Positions 1 to 7,516 are shown, counted from the first letter of the stretch. The stretch is DNA of 11,559 nucleotides from Acidobacteriota bacterium (GCA_028873155.1 JAGWML010000078.1:1-11559), one strand, 5' to 3'. Made by a program: numbers and translations. The notes: generated by a model from the letters alone, not told the origin.

Positions 1-498
1 GACCAGGTTATCGGCAACATAGCAGACAGCAACGGAAGCAGCCAGCCAAACAACCGCGCATCCAAACTGGACCTTCCAGCGGAGGGTCAGGCTCGAAGCC
101 AGATTAGCGACGGCGAGCATGGCAGTCACAATTGCAATGAGGACTCGTACGTCCGTGATGTGGCCGCTCCATCCGAGTGCGACGAGAAGGATGAACAGCG
201 ACGCACCCCTCGCCACCCAGATGGAACCAATGGCCCTGCGCAACGTAGTCTCCGGCTGGTTCCGCACCCTGCGGCCCTTGGTCACCCCGGAGAGGATTGC
301 GGCCGCAATCATCGTGACCGGCCACGCGACCACATTCCCACCGTGCGCAGCCCAGACCAAGGCTACATAGTAGGCAATGCCCCACAGGACGAAGACCCAT
401 CCCCAGCTTTCCGTGGTGCGCCGTCCTTCGGCGATCATGCTCTCAATCATGTTCAGCCGGTCCTTCAGGTCCATTTCTTCATCGTTGGCACTCATCAT
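1..498 (-). CDS. Multi-pass membrane protein of the ABC exporter operon (3' end cut by window edge)
   Basis: The frame is open from ATG at 498 to the first base of the window, giving 166 residues with no stop, so the C-terminus is missing. The first ~30 residues are soluble and charged (MMSANDEEMDLKDRLNMIES...). About five hydrophobic segments follow, near residues 33-51, 55-72, 93-113, 116-136 and 142-162. A second ATG directly follows (495); AGGAG lies 4 nt before the first and 7 nt before the second, so the second may be the true start. The gene begins 56 bp after the permease stop on the same strand and is probably the third gene of that operon. I recognise no domain and no catalytic motif. 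Inference: an accessory inner-membrane protein of the transporter, or a membrane partner of the operon's regulator. The hydrophobic pattern, start signal and synteny make the gene itself secure; its function is unknown. Confidence 0.8.
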   Translation of the reverse strand, partial: MMSANDEEMDLKDRLNMIESMIAEGRRTTESWGWVFVLWGIAYYVALVWAAHGGNVVAWPVTMIAAAILSGVTKGRRVRNQPETTLRRAIGSIWVARGASLFILLVALGWSGHITDVRVLIAIVTAMLAVANLASSLTLRWKVQFGCAVVWLAASVAVCYVADNLV

Positions 499-554
499 GG
501 TTCTCCTATTCCTTTAAAGCGATTTCTTTGCAGCGGTGGCCGCAAGGCTTTTCT

Positions 555-1847
555 CTATGCGTACTCCCAGCGGCGTGCCACCCTGCGCGCAACAGCAAAA
601 AGCACGATGCCGATGGCCAGCAGCACGGACACCTGCTGCCACAGCGCGGTCACGGGCAGATCGCGCCAGAAGACCTTTTCGAACCCGTCAATGGCCCAGG
701 CGTTGATGGTCCACAGACCGGCCTTCTGCATCGCTTCCGGCATCAGGAAGCGCGGAAACATGCTGCCGCCGATGGCGGACATGACGAGAATCAGAAGCGT
801 CGAGAGCGCGCCAAGTTGCGCGCGAGTCCGGCAGATACTGGCCAACAGCATGCCGAAGGCCGCCACGGCAAACGCGGTGGAAAGACCCATGACCACAAAG
901 CCGGGAATATGGCTGAAGAAGTCAATCTTGAAGACGGCCCAGGCCCACAGAAACATCAGCGTCAACTGCGTGAAGGCTAGCAGGATGTTGAACACCAGCT
1001 TGCCGGCCAGCAGCCCGTTCATGTTGACGCGTGAACTGAGCACGCGATCGAGCGCGCCGCTCTCCGCCTCGTCCAGCAGTGCTCCGGCCGAACCGCTGGC
1101 CGTGAACAGCAGAAACATCACGCCGATGGCCGCGGCCTCGAAGGAAAGCATGGGATTGTTCTTGTTCTCTCCCACGACGGTACGCGTCTTGACGACAATG
1201 ATTCCGCCGCCAGGTCCGGCGGCTGCGCCAGTGCCACCGTCCGCGTTCTGCCGTTTCTCAATCTGACGCAACTGATCCAGATTGGCGTTCATGTTCCTGC
1301 GCTGTTCCGGCGTGAACGTGCCCAGGTATTTTTCTGAGTACTTCATCCCCTGCTCGGCCATCGTCACCGGCATTGCCGTCATTGCCGCCTTCTGCAACAA
1401 GCCGCTCACCATCTGCGGGGCAATCGTGTCGCTGGCGTCATTCAGCAGCTCAATCGCCGTGCCGGTCGCATCGGGTCCGAAGGAGATGGGATGGTCTCCA
1501 AAACCGCGCGGCACAATCAGCGCCACCGACACATCGCCCGCCTTCACCGCGGCCTCAGCCGTCTCTGCCGTAAACTCCGGTGGCGCAGGCTGGTTCTTTG
1601 TCGGCGCGGGCGTGGTGCTGACGATCAACGAGCCGTCGATCTGAAGGGCCTTCACCAGTTGGCGTGAGGCGCGGCTCTGGTCCTGGTCGACGACGATGAC
1701 CTTGATCTTCGGCATTGTGTCGCGCTGGCTGCCAAAGACCGCGGCAAAGATGGAGAAAAATGCGATGGGCACAACGAAACTAAGCACCAGCGAAACCCGG
1801 TCGCGGCGCAGGGCAAGCAATGCAGTGCGAACAATGGGGATGATCAA
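555..1847 (-). CDS. ABC-2 type transporter permease (YhgE/YbhR-like exporter subunit)
   Basis: A 430-residue inner-membrane subunit of an ABC exporter. One membrane helix lies at residues ~19-38, a large extracytoplasmic domain spans ~40-230, and about five helices follow at ~236-256, 283-305, 317-337, 346-364 and 403-420. This is the usual ABC-2 (ABC2_membrane_3) architecture. The segment DEAESGALDRVLSSRV at 259-274 matches the conserved cytoplasmic coupling loop of the family, and GGSMFP at 360-365 the conserved Gly-Gly/Pro turn. A Gly/Ala-rich stretch lies at 204-216. The start is TTG: it overlaps the ATPase stop by 4 bp (TTGA) and is preceded at 8 nt by GGAAGGGAG; no later in-frame ATG keeps the first helix. 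The overlap implies translational coupling to the ATPase. The substrate cannot be told; drugs, lipids or other hydrophobic compounds are usual for the family. Confidence 0.92.
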   Translation of the reverse strand: MIIPIVRTALLALRRDRVSLVLSFVVPIAFFSIFAAVFGSQRDTMPKIKVIVVDQDQSRASRQLVKALQIDGSLIVSTTPAPTKNQPAPPEFTAETAEAAVKAGDVSVALIVPRGFGDHPISFGPDATGTAIELLNDASDTIAPQMVSGLLQKAAMTAMPVTMAEQGMKYSEKYLGTFTPEQRRNMNANLDQLRQIEKRQNADGGTGAAAGPGGGIIVVKTRTVVGENKNNPMLSFEAAAIGVMFLLFTASGSAGALLDEAESGALDRVLSSRVNMNGLLAGKLVFNILLAFTQLTLMFLWAWAVFKIDFFSHIPGFVVMGLSTAFAVAAFGMLLASICRTRAQLGALSTLLILVMSAIGGSMFPRFLMPEAMQKAGLWTINAWAIDGFEKVFWRDLPVTALWQQVSVLLAIGIVLFAVARRVARRWEYA

Positions 1848-2803
1848 TCGCGTAACTCCCTTCCGGTAAGGTGCAGGAAAACAGATTCAAGGTTGGGCCG
1901 GCGCAGCGACAGATCGACCAGTTCCAGGCCCGACGAGGCTGCGCCTTCCAGCAATGCCGCAATTTCACTGGGATGTTCCACGGTGAACTCCGCGGTGGAG
2001 TCCGTCATTTTCCCTCGGCGCTCCGCCACCCACGCGGCGACCTTTCCCTCAGGCCCCTCTAGCCGCGCCACCACCTGGCTGCGTGAGGCAAACGAGTTGT
2101 GGACCAGCGCTTCCTTGGTGCCCAGCGCAATAATGCGTCCGTGGTCCACAATGGCAATGCGGTCGCACAGCCGCTCGGCCTCTTCCATGTAGTGCGTGGT
2201 ATAGATGATGGTCATTCCCTGCGCGCGCAGGGCCTCAATCATCTCAAAGATGCGATTGCGCGATTGCGTATCAACGCCCACGGTCGGCTCATCCAGCAGC
2301 ATCAGGCGCGGCTCGTGGATCAGCCCGGCCGCCATGTTCAGGCGGCGCTTCATCCCTCCGGAGAGATTCCGCGTCAGCTCACCGGCACGGTCTTCGAGTG
2401 CCGCCCAGGCCAGGCAGCGCGCAACGGCCTGCTCAAGCTTTTTGCCGTTCAAGCCGTGATACCGACCGAAGGAGCGCAGGTTTTCCTTCACGCTGAGCCG
2501 CGGATAGAGCGCCAGGTCCTGCGGCACCCATCCCAACGCCGCGCGAGCCGCCTGCGAACCTGCCTCCGCTCCGAACACCGAAACCCGCCCGGCGTCCGGA
2601 ATCACGCGCCCCGCAATGGCGCGGATCAGGGTGCTTTTGCCCGCGCCGTTCGGCCCGAGCAAACCCACGCATTCCCCACCTTGCAAGGCGAGCGAGATGC
2701 CGTCAACAGCAGTGACGGCGCCAAACCGCTTCACCATCGCCTCGACTTCAAGCGGCAACGGCGCATGCGGAGAAGCCACCGCTGGATTCATGGATGCACT
2801 CAT
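1844..2803 (-). CDS. ABC transporter ATP-binding protein (drug-export/DrrA-like)
   Basis: A 319-residue nucleotide-binding subunit that powers the adjacent permease. All ATPase motifs are intact: Walker A GPNGAGKST (50-58), Q-loop Gln95 in VPQD, signature LSGGM (147-151), Walker B LMLLDEP (167-173) and H-loop His204 in TTHYM. A ~100-residue C-terminal extension ends with RRPNLESVFLHLTGREL, a tail typical of the multidrug/lipid export subfamily. I place the start at ATG 2803, preceded by GAGGGGTGA at about 4 nt. The frame extends upstream to a TTG at 2887, but that part (Cys/Arg/Pro rich) does not look like this family and has no ribosome site. The leader from the predicted promoter to ATG is about 90 nt. 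Function of the pair: ATP-driven efflux; the substrate is unknown. Confidence 0.94.
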   Translation of the reverse strand: MSASMNPAVASPHAPLPLEVEAMVKRFGAVTAVDGISLALQGGECVGLLGPNGAGKSTLIRAIAGRVIPDAGRVSVFGAEAGSQAARAALGWVPQDLALYPRLSVKENLRSFGRYHGLNGKKLEQAVARCLAWAALEDRAGELTRNLSGGMKRRLNMAAGLIHEPRLMLLDEPTVGVDTQSRNRIFEMIEALRAQGMTIIYTTHYMEEAERLCDRIAIVDHGRIIALGTKEALVHNSFASRSQVVARLEGPEGKVAAWVAERRGKMTDSTAEFTVEHPSEIAALLEGAASSGLELVDLSLRRPNLESVFLHLTGRELRD

Positions 2804-2901
2804 GCAATCACCCCTCGACGTTCCTCCCCTATTGCATCTCGGAAGCGAACAACTGCGTTGGACATAGGGCCCGCAAAAGGAGTCCAATCCAACCAGGAGA
2901 G

Positions 2902-2920
2902 TACTCTATTTTATAGAGTA
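2902..2920. promoter_or_regulatory. Palindromic operator overlapping the ABC operon promoter
   Basis: A perfect inverted repeat, TACTCTAT-ttt-ATAGAGTA: 8-bp arms with a 3-bp centre. It covers the -10 element and the downstream part of the spacer of the ABC operon promoter, the classic position for a repressor that blocks RNA polymerase. AT-rich palindromes of this size are typical of dimeric winged-helix repressors (PadR, GntR/YtrA or BlaI type), which often control ABC-2 exporters. No such regulator gene is visible in the window, so its identity is inference; it may lie left of position 1 or elsewhere on the chromosome. Confidence 0.7.
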
Positions 2921-2931
2921 ATAAATGTCAA
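2903..2931 (-). promoter_or_regulatory. Sigma70-type promoter of the ABC exporter operon
   Basis: Reading the minus strand, a consensus -35 TTGACA (2931-2926) is followed by a 17-nt spacer and a -10 TAGAGT (2908-2903, 4 of 6 matches). The predicted transcription start is near 2896, about 90 nt before the ATPase ATG at 2803. The AT-rich block stands out from the GC-rich surroundings. The -10 element lies within the palindrome listed separately. Confidence 0.75.
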
Positions 2932-2966
2932 CGAGTTTCTTTGCTTGTTTTCAGCCTTTCCGCCGG

Positions 2967-5168
2967 CTAAACGGAGGTCAACCTGGAATCGAGCCGTCCC
3001 AGCATCGCATCCGGACCCGGAAACCTCCCGTGCGCTACCCCCCGATGGTTCACCCAGAACCTCTCCAACTCCGCCGCTGCGCGCTCCAGAACCCCGCCCC
3101 AGTCCCCCGGTGAAGTTTGCCGAAATAGGCGCGCAGTCGGGTACCAGGGGGTTGTCTCGACATCCTGCATCCAGCGCCAATCGCTCAGGTAGGGAAGCAT
3201 GATCCAGACGGGCTTGCCCATCGCTCCGGCCAGGTGGGCGATGCAGGTGTCCGTTGTGAGGACAAGGTCCAACGTGGCGATGAGCGCGGCGGTGTCGGCG
3301 AGATCGCGATCCGCGCTTGCGCCATCCCATACTCGGACATCGTCTGGAAGCTGACGCAACTGGTCTATTGCATCCCCCTTTTGCAGCGAGATCCACTCGA
3401 AACGCGGAAACCTTTGAAGCAGCGGGAGAATCGTCGTCAGTCGCGTGGAGCGCTGCGCATCCGACTTATAGCGCGGATTGCCGGCCCAGGCGATGCCGAT
3501 GCGCGGAGCGTGGATGCCGTGCGAGGTTTGAGCCAATCTTTCGGCACTGAGGGACGGATCCGCACCAAGGTATGGGCCGGCCCAGGGTACGGTTTCGACT
3601 GTGGTGCCGAAGATAGCGGGCAGGCTCATCAGTGGGCACTCGATGTCGAACCCGGGTGGCTTTTCGCCGAGGCGTGCCACGCAAACCGAGCCAGAGTGCA
3701 CCGAGGGCAGGGAATGCATCAGGCGCTCGAGCGGCGCGTGAACCTGCAGGATGACCTGGGCGCCGCGTGCGGCGACGAGAGGCGCATAGCGGCAGAACTG
3801 GATGGCATCGCCCAAGCCCTGCTCGGCATGGAGCAGAATACGTCGGCCCTCGATCGGTTCGCCGCGCCAACGCGGCTGGCGGAAGAGCATCGGCGTAGGA
3901 TGGACCTCGCGAAACCGCAAGCGGGCCTCGTAGCCGGACCAGCCGCGCTTCCAGTCGCCGAGCCTGAGGCGGGTGAGGGCGAGGTTGTAGGCGGCGCCAG
4001 CGTTGCGAGGGGCAATCGCGGCGGCGCGTTCATGGGCGTCGATCGCCTCGTGAACCAGCCCCATGTCGAGCAGGCTGTTCCCGCGATTTGATGCCGCGGC
4101 GTCGCTGCCCAGCGATTCGGCGTGCTCAAAGGCGCGGACCGCCTCGGCAAAGCGGCGGCTGGCGTGAAGAAGAATTCCGCGTGTATTGGCGACCTCGGGG
4201 TGGCAGGGACCGCGTGCCTCTGCCCAGCGCAGCCATGCCCATGCGCCGGTCATGTCTTTCTCGGCAATGCGGAACTGGCACCAGGCGATCAGCGTCTCAA
4301 CCTGCTGGGGATCGAGCGCGAAGGCCTTTTGCAAATGCTGTTCGGCCTCGTTCGTCCGTTTCTGCTCGCGCTTCAGCAGGGCGAGATTGAGCCACCCGGC
4401 AGGGGTGCCGGGGCGGAGTTCCAAGGCCCGGACCAGAGCGGCCTCAGCATGGAGCGGCCTGCCTTGTTCCCGCAGGAGGCAGCCCAGATTCATCCATGCC
4501 GCGCCAAAGTCCGGCCGCAGCATCAGCGCGCGGCGGTAATGCGCCTCGGCTTCCTCCGCTTTGCCCATCCGCGCCAGAACGAAGCCCACGGCGAACTCCG
4601 CTTCGGCGGTATCGGGTGCGAGGAGGAGAACCTGCTGGTATCGATCCAAGGCATTCTCATCACGGCCCATGAAGGCAAGAGCATGAGCGAAGGCCATATG
4701 CGCCGCGATGAGCGCGGGTTGCCTGCGCAAGGCCGCATCAAATTGCTCCGCGGCCTCCTCCGGCCGGCCGGTGGCCATGCGCAGTTCGCCCAGTCCCATA
4801 AGGGCCAGCGCGTCGTTGCGGTTCAGGCTGAGGGCTCGGTCGTACGCGGCCTCTGCCTCGCCCAGGCGCCCATTGGCCTTGAGCGCCTGGCCCAGGGCGA
4901 CCCATGCAATGCCCGCCTGCGGGGCGGCGGCAATGGCTGCCCGCGCCATTTCCACAGCCGGAACGGGTTGACCGGAGACGATGGCAATCAGGCTCATTCC
5001 GATGAGCGCTTCGACCTTGCAGGGATCGTCACCCAGAATCCGCTGGTAGTGCAGAGCCCTTGCAGTGAGATCGCCAATCAGTCCCTGTGAGTTTTTGGCT
5101 CCGGCTTGGATGGCGGCGGCACACATTGGATGGCGGTGGGCGAATCGACAGGCCCGGCGGTCAGCCAT
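2967..5168 (-). CDS. TPR-repeat protein with C-terminal glycosyltransferase-9-like domain
   Basis: A 733-residue protein (from ATG 5168). Residues ~20-410 form about ten consecutive 34-residue TPR units, clearly repeating as xAWxxLGxxLxxxGRxxEAExxYxRALxLxP. Residues ~433-695 form a second domain with ILLHAEQGLGDAIQFCRY, GIAWAGNPRYKSD, WISLQKG, TDTCIAHLAGAMGKPVW and DWRW..... PWYPTARLFRQ. These motifs match the ADP-heptose/GT9-like (GT-B) domain often found behind TPRs in bacteria. Likely role: a cytosolic sugar transferase acting on a protein or surface glycan, with the TPRs holding the partner; donor and acceptor are unknown. There is no signal peptide or membrane segment. The start is uncertain: ATG 5168 has AGAAGG only at 17 nt, an upstream in-frame TTG (5198) has no spaced ribosome site, and ATG 5126 is also possible. 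It stands alone, with the ABC promoter immediately downstream. Confidence 0.88.
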   Translation of the reverse strand: MADRRACRFAHRHPMCAAAIQAGAKNSQGLIGDLTARALHYQRILGDDPCKVEALIGMSLIAIVSGQPVPAVEMARAAIAAAPQAGIAWVALGQALKANGRLGEAEAAYDRALSLNRNDALALMGLGELRMATGRPEEAAEQFDAALRRQPALIAAHMAFAHALAFMGRDENALDRYQQVLLLAPDTAEAEFAVGFVLARMGKAEEAEAHYRRALMLRPDFGAAWMNLGCLLREQGRPLHAEAALVRALELRPGTPAGWLNLALLKREQKRTNEAEQHLQKAFALDPQQVETLIAWCQFRIAEKDMTGAWAWLRWAEARGPCHPEVANTRGILLHASRRFAEAVRAFEHAESLGSDAAASNRGNSLLDMGLVHEAIDAHERAAAIAPRNAGAAYNLALTRLRLGDWKRGWSGYEARLRFREVHPTPMLFRQPRWRGEPIEGRRILLHAEQGLGDAIQFCRYAPLVAARGAQVILQVHAPLERLMHSLPSVHSGSVCVARLGEKPPGFDIECPLMSLPAIFGTTVETVPWAGPYLGADPSLSAERLAQTSHGIHAPRIGIAWAGNPRYKSDAQRSTRLTTILPLLQRFPRFEWISLQKGDAIDQLRQLPDDVRVWDGASADRDLADTAALIATLDLVLTTDTCIAHLAGAMGKPVWIMLPYLSDWRWMQDVETTPWYPTARLFRQTSPGDWGGVLERAAAELERFWVNHRGVAHGRFPGPDAMLGRLDSRLTSV

Positions 5169-5292
5169 GACAGTAAGTCGCCGGCACCTTCTCTTCAACC
5201 TTCTTGGGCCCGACGTGTGTTACCGGTTGAGTCGCAATTCCCGATTCGAGGAACTGTTCCAATTTGGGTGAGCCGAAAGGAGACGAGTACAC
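5161..5292 (-). CDS. Possible 43-residue leader/coupled small ORF upstream of the TPR gene
   Basis: A minus-strand frame runs from GTG 5292 to TGA 5161 (43 codons), starting with VYSSPFGSPKLEQFLESG and ending with KKVEEKVPATYCHG. Its stop overlaps the TPR gene start by 8 bp (ATGGCTGA), an arrangement typical of translational coupling, which would explain why the TPR ATG lacks a well-spaced ribosome site. Third-position GC is only about 60%, and no good Shine-Dalgarno precedes the GTG. The frame is closed upstream by a TAG. It could be a real small coupled gene, the tail of a decayed gene, or chance. I recognise no family. Confidence 0.25.
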   Translation of the reverse strand: MYSSPFGSPKLEQFLESGIATQPVTHVGPKKVEEKVPATYCHG

Positions 5293-5468
5293 TGTCGAGT
5301 GGACCTACACAGTGGGTTCGCAGGACTTTGGTCCTGTTCGTTTTACGCTGAATTTTGCGCAAAGTATGGATGTCCCGGAACAGTCTGTTGGCATCTAAAA
5401 CGCGGGAACGGGCTGCGCTCCCAGGGATTGGATCTACCGGACGGCGAACGAGAAAGGAACTGGATACG
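5169..5468. other. 300-bp divergent spacer between the TPR gene and the universal stress protein gene
   Basis: This stretch is less GC-rich than its flanks. Besides the minus-strand 43-codon frame, a plus-strand open frame runs from 5231 to TAA 5396-5398. Its part from TTG 5264 would give 44 residues including DEYTVEWTYTVGSQDFGPV, a beta-strand-like composition, but no convincing start site is present. Weak promoter-like pairs exist for the plus strand (TTGGGT 5265-5270 with TACACT 5289-5294 at 18 bp; TTTACG 5343-5348 with TATGGA 5366-5371 at 17 bp), neither strong enough to call. I find no RNA gene or strong terminator. Confidence 0.4.
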
Positions 5469-6356
5469 GTGGAAGTTCAGGGCGAACGGCCTGCGGTCAG
5501 TGTGGGATCCATTGTGTATGCAACCGATTTTTCAACCTGCTCTGAGAATGCGGGCGCCTATGCAAAGATGCTGGCGGGGTTCTTTTCTGCACGCCTGCTG
5601 GTGACGCATGCATTTCTGCTGACGCAGGCGGCCATGGAAGTGGAGCAGTTGAAGGGAAAGCTCAGTAAACAACGGGAGGATCTACGTGTTCGTCTCGAGC
5701 AAAAGGCAAAAGAGCTCAGCAGTTCTTCGTTCGAGGCTGAAGCTGTCCTTCTGGTCGGACATCCGAACGAGGTGATTCCTGCACTGGCTGAAAAACGCGC
5801 GCCAGCCCTGATTGTGCTGGGCACTCACGGCGCGGGGCGCGTGGAACATGAACTGATTGGTTCCGCTGCCGAGAAGATTCTGCGCTCAACTCCCTGGCCC
5901 TGCCTGACGGTGGGTCCGCATACCGCGCCGCCTTCAAAGGATCCTCCGCCATTTCGCCGCATCCTCTATGCCACGGATCTGAATCCATCCACGGCGCGGG
6001 CCGCACAGTATGCCCTTGCGCTCGCCGAGCAGGCCGGCGCGTCAATCGACGTGTTGAATGTGATCCCCGAGGTTGCATTGGAAGATCCGGCGGGGTGGGA
6101 AGAGCTGCGCAAGCAGCATCAGGATGATCTTCGCCGGTTGATTCCCGAACAGGCGAACGAATTCTCCAGTCCGCATACCTTCGTTGAGCCCGGCACTGCC
6201 TATGAGCGCATCATGGGGCATCTTGAACAAGATGCAATCGATCTGCTCGTCCTCGGCATTCGCAAGACACCATTTCTGAGCCTGGAGATGCGCACGTCGG
6301 GGGCGTTCCGGCTGATTGCGAACGCACCCTGTCCGGTGCTGACTGTGATGGGCTGA
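5469..6356 (+). CDS. Tandem universal stress protein (two UspA domains)
   Basis: A 295-residue cytoplasmic protein with two Usp folds, at residues ~14-149 and ~162-295. Each opens with the family signature (SIVYATDFS and RILYATDLN) and ends with a PCLTV/PCPVLTV strand. Domain 1 holds a complete nucleotide-binding motif, G-x2-G-x9-G-S (GTHG...GS, residues ~118-132). In domain 2 the equivalent stretch (LGIRKTPFLSLEMRTSG) has lost the second glycine and the spacing, so only domain 1 is expected to bind ATP. I choose GTG 5469 as the start because AAAGGA lies ~10 nt upstream and the Usp fold begins soon after; the frame stays open back to ATG 5355, but that extra Arg-rich part is unlike the family. 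Role: stress-linked, usually dimeric; its precise target is unknown. It converges on the esterase gene with only 6 bp between the stops. Confidence 0.9.
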   Translation: MEVQGERPAVSVGSIVYATDFSTCSENAGAYAKMLAGFFSARLLVTHAFLLTQAAMEVEQLKGKLSKQREDLRVRLEQKAKELSSSSFEAEAVLLVGHPNEVIPALAEKRAPALIVLGTHGAGRVEHELIGSAAEKILRSTPWPCLTVGPHTAPPSKDPPPFRRILYATDLNPSTARAAQYALALAEQAGASIDVLNVIPEVALEDPAGWEELRKQHQDDLRRLIPEQANEFSSPHTFVEPGTAYERIMGHLEQDAIDLLVLGIRKTPFLSLEMRTSGAFRLIANAPCPVLTVMG

Positions 6357-6362
6357 TCGGCG

Positions 6363-7445
6363 TTATTTGCCGAGCTGCTTCACGAAGAAATCCGCCATCA
6401 TGTGGTTAGCTTCAATCGCCTCAGGCATGGTGGTGCTGTACCAGAAAGCGTGGGGCAGTCCGTCGAAGACAATCAGTCGGGCATCGACGCCCGCTTCAAG
6501 AAAAGCCCGATGCAGATTGACCGTGCCACTCAGCAGCATGTCGCGCTCGCTGGTGACGAACAGCGTTGGCGGCAGACCATGCAGGTCAGCGTAGACCGGT
6601 GACAGAACAGGGTCCTTCAGATCGGTTGACGCCACATAGTCACGCTCGGTGGGGTGAGGCGACGGAGGGTCGAGATGACCGGCGAGCCCGCGCAGGGAAA
6701 ACAGCGCGCGCGAATCCCCGTCCCGCGCAAAGTCGCCGAGTCCGCTGAAGATGCCCAGGGCCGCGGGCATGGGCAGGCCTAGCTGCTTGATCTTCACGGC
6801 AACCTCTCCGGTGAGAATCGCGCCGGCTGAGGTTCCGTAGATCACGATGTGGCTGGGCTTATAGGACTTCAAAAGTTCTTTGTAGACGGCGATGGAGTCA
6901 TCGACTGCGGCCGGAAACGGATGCTCGGGCGCAAGCCTGTACAGCACCGCGACAACCTTGATTTTGCTATATCCAGCAATGGGAATGGACTCGGTGTAAG
7001 AGCCGGAGTCGGAGTTGAAGCCGCCGCCGTGCAGATTGAGGAGCACCTTGTCGCGATTCGACTCTGGCATGCCGTCGGGCGTCACGATGTGCACAGGAAC
7101 GCCTGCCATGACCGTATCGACCAGTGTGTTGGGACACAGACGCGTCCACTCCACACGCGCGCGCGCCGTGTAGGCATCGGTCATCTTGCGCCGCTCATCG
7201 AGCGATTGCGGCGGGCCCTGATCCGGCTCCTGCCTGCTGATGGATTTCTGCGCCTCAGGGCTCAGGGTCAGGGGCACAGGAACAACGCGCGTAATGTGCG
7301 CTGTTCCCTGCGCGTCAATGTAGCTCGTGTCGCGCGTGGGAGCATCGGTTGCGGTGGTCGGCTGTGGCGTGGAAGCCTGCTGACCGGCGAGCAAAGGTCC
7401 AAAGGCAAGGACCAGGGGCAGGACCGAATATGTCCTCAGATGCAT
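6363..7445 (-). CDS. Secreted alpha/beta hydrolase, HSL/family IV esterase
   Basis: A 360-residue carboxylesterase of the hormone-sensitive-lipase family. A signal peptide covers residues 1 to ~20-23 (basic start, LPLVLAFGPLLA core). The oxyanion-hole motif HGGGF is at 139-143. YRLAPEHPFPAAVDD at 169-183 is the diagnostic family block. The nucleophile is Ser206 in GTSAG, with Asp302 (SERD) and His332 (LPHAFW) completing the triad. GTSAG rather than GDSAG puts it in the GTSAG branch of family IV. Expected activity: hydrolysis of short-chain acyl esters in the periplasm or outside the cell; the natural substrate is unknown. ATG 7445 is preceded by AGGAG at about 8 nt. The 71 bp to the upstream small gene hold no clear promoter or terminator, so it may be co-transcribed with the two small genes to its right. 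Confidence 0.93.
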   Translation of the reverse strand: MHLRTYSVLPLVLAFGPLLAGQQASTPQPTTATDAPTRDTSYIDAQGTAHITRVVPVPLTLSPEAQKSISRQEPDQGPPQSLDERRKMTDAYTARARVEWTRLCPNTLVDTVMAGVPVHIVTPDGMPESNRDKVLLNLHGGGFNSDSGSYTESIPIAGYSKIKVVAVLYRLAPEHPFPAAVDDSIAVYKELLKSYKPSHIVIYGTSAGAILTGEVAVKIKQLGLPMPAALGIFSGLGDFARDGDSRALFSLRGLAGHLDPPSPHPTERDYVASTDLKDPVLSPVYADLHGLPPTLFVTSERDMLLSGTVNLHRAFLEAGVDARLIVFDGLPHAFWYSTTMPEAIEANHMMADFFVKQLGK

Positions 7446-7516
7446 GGGGAACTCCTGTTAGGAATAACGATTGGATGCGGAGAATACTGTCCCGCAGGGC
7501 GCATGGAGCGCCGTTG

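Noticed and set aside
160..1266. Long plus-strand open frame (368 codons) opposite the permease
   Set aside because: It spans two real minus-strand genes and their gap; the product is low-complexity and without family features, while the minus strand encodes clear membrane proteins.
2804..2887. Upstream TTG start extending the ABC ATPase by 28 residues
   Set aside because: It would begin only ~9 nt after the predicted transcription start, has no Shine-Dalgarno, and adds a Cys/Arg/Pro-rich segment unlike the family.
2099..3202. Long plus-strand open frame (367 codons) opposite the ABC ATPase
   Set aside because: Shadow of the ATPase frame; Arg/His/Gln-rich composition, and it crosses the operon promoter.
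4122..5090. Plus-strand open frame (322 codons) opposite the TPR gene
   Set aside because: Opposite-strand shadow of a GC-rich repeat gene; no recognisable motifs.
4091..5090. Possible direct DNA repeats in the TPR region
   Set aside because: Periodicity is at the protein level (34-residue TPR units); the DNA is too diverged to call a repeat array.
5169..5198. TTG 5198 as start of the TPR protein
   Set aside because: AGAAGG directly abuts the codon with no spacing, and the added residues are Arg/Cys rich; ATG 5168 is preferred, though not proven.
5290..5314. CACTGT...ACAGTG inverted repeat in the divergent spacer
   Set aside because: Six-bp arms with a 13-nt gap are expected by chance, and no promoter element of note overlaps.
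7498..7512. GGCGC/GCGCC hairpin between the small membrane gene and the esterase
   Set aside because: Only a 5-bp stem, with no T-run after it; too weak for a terminator.
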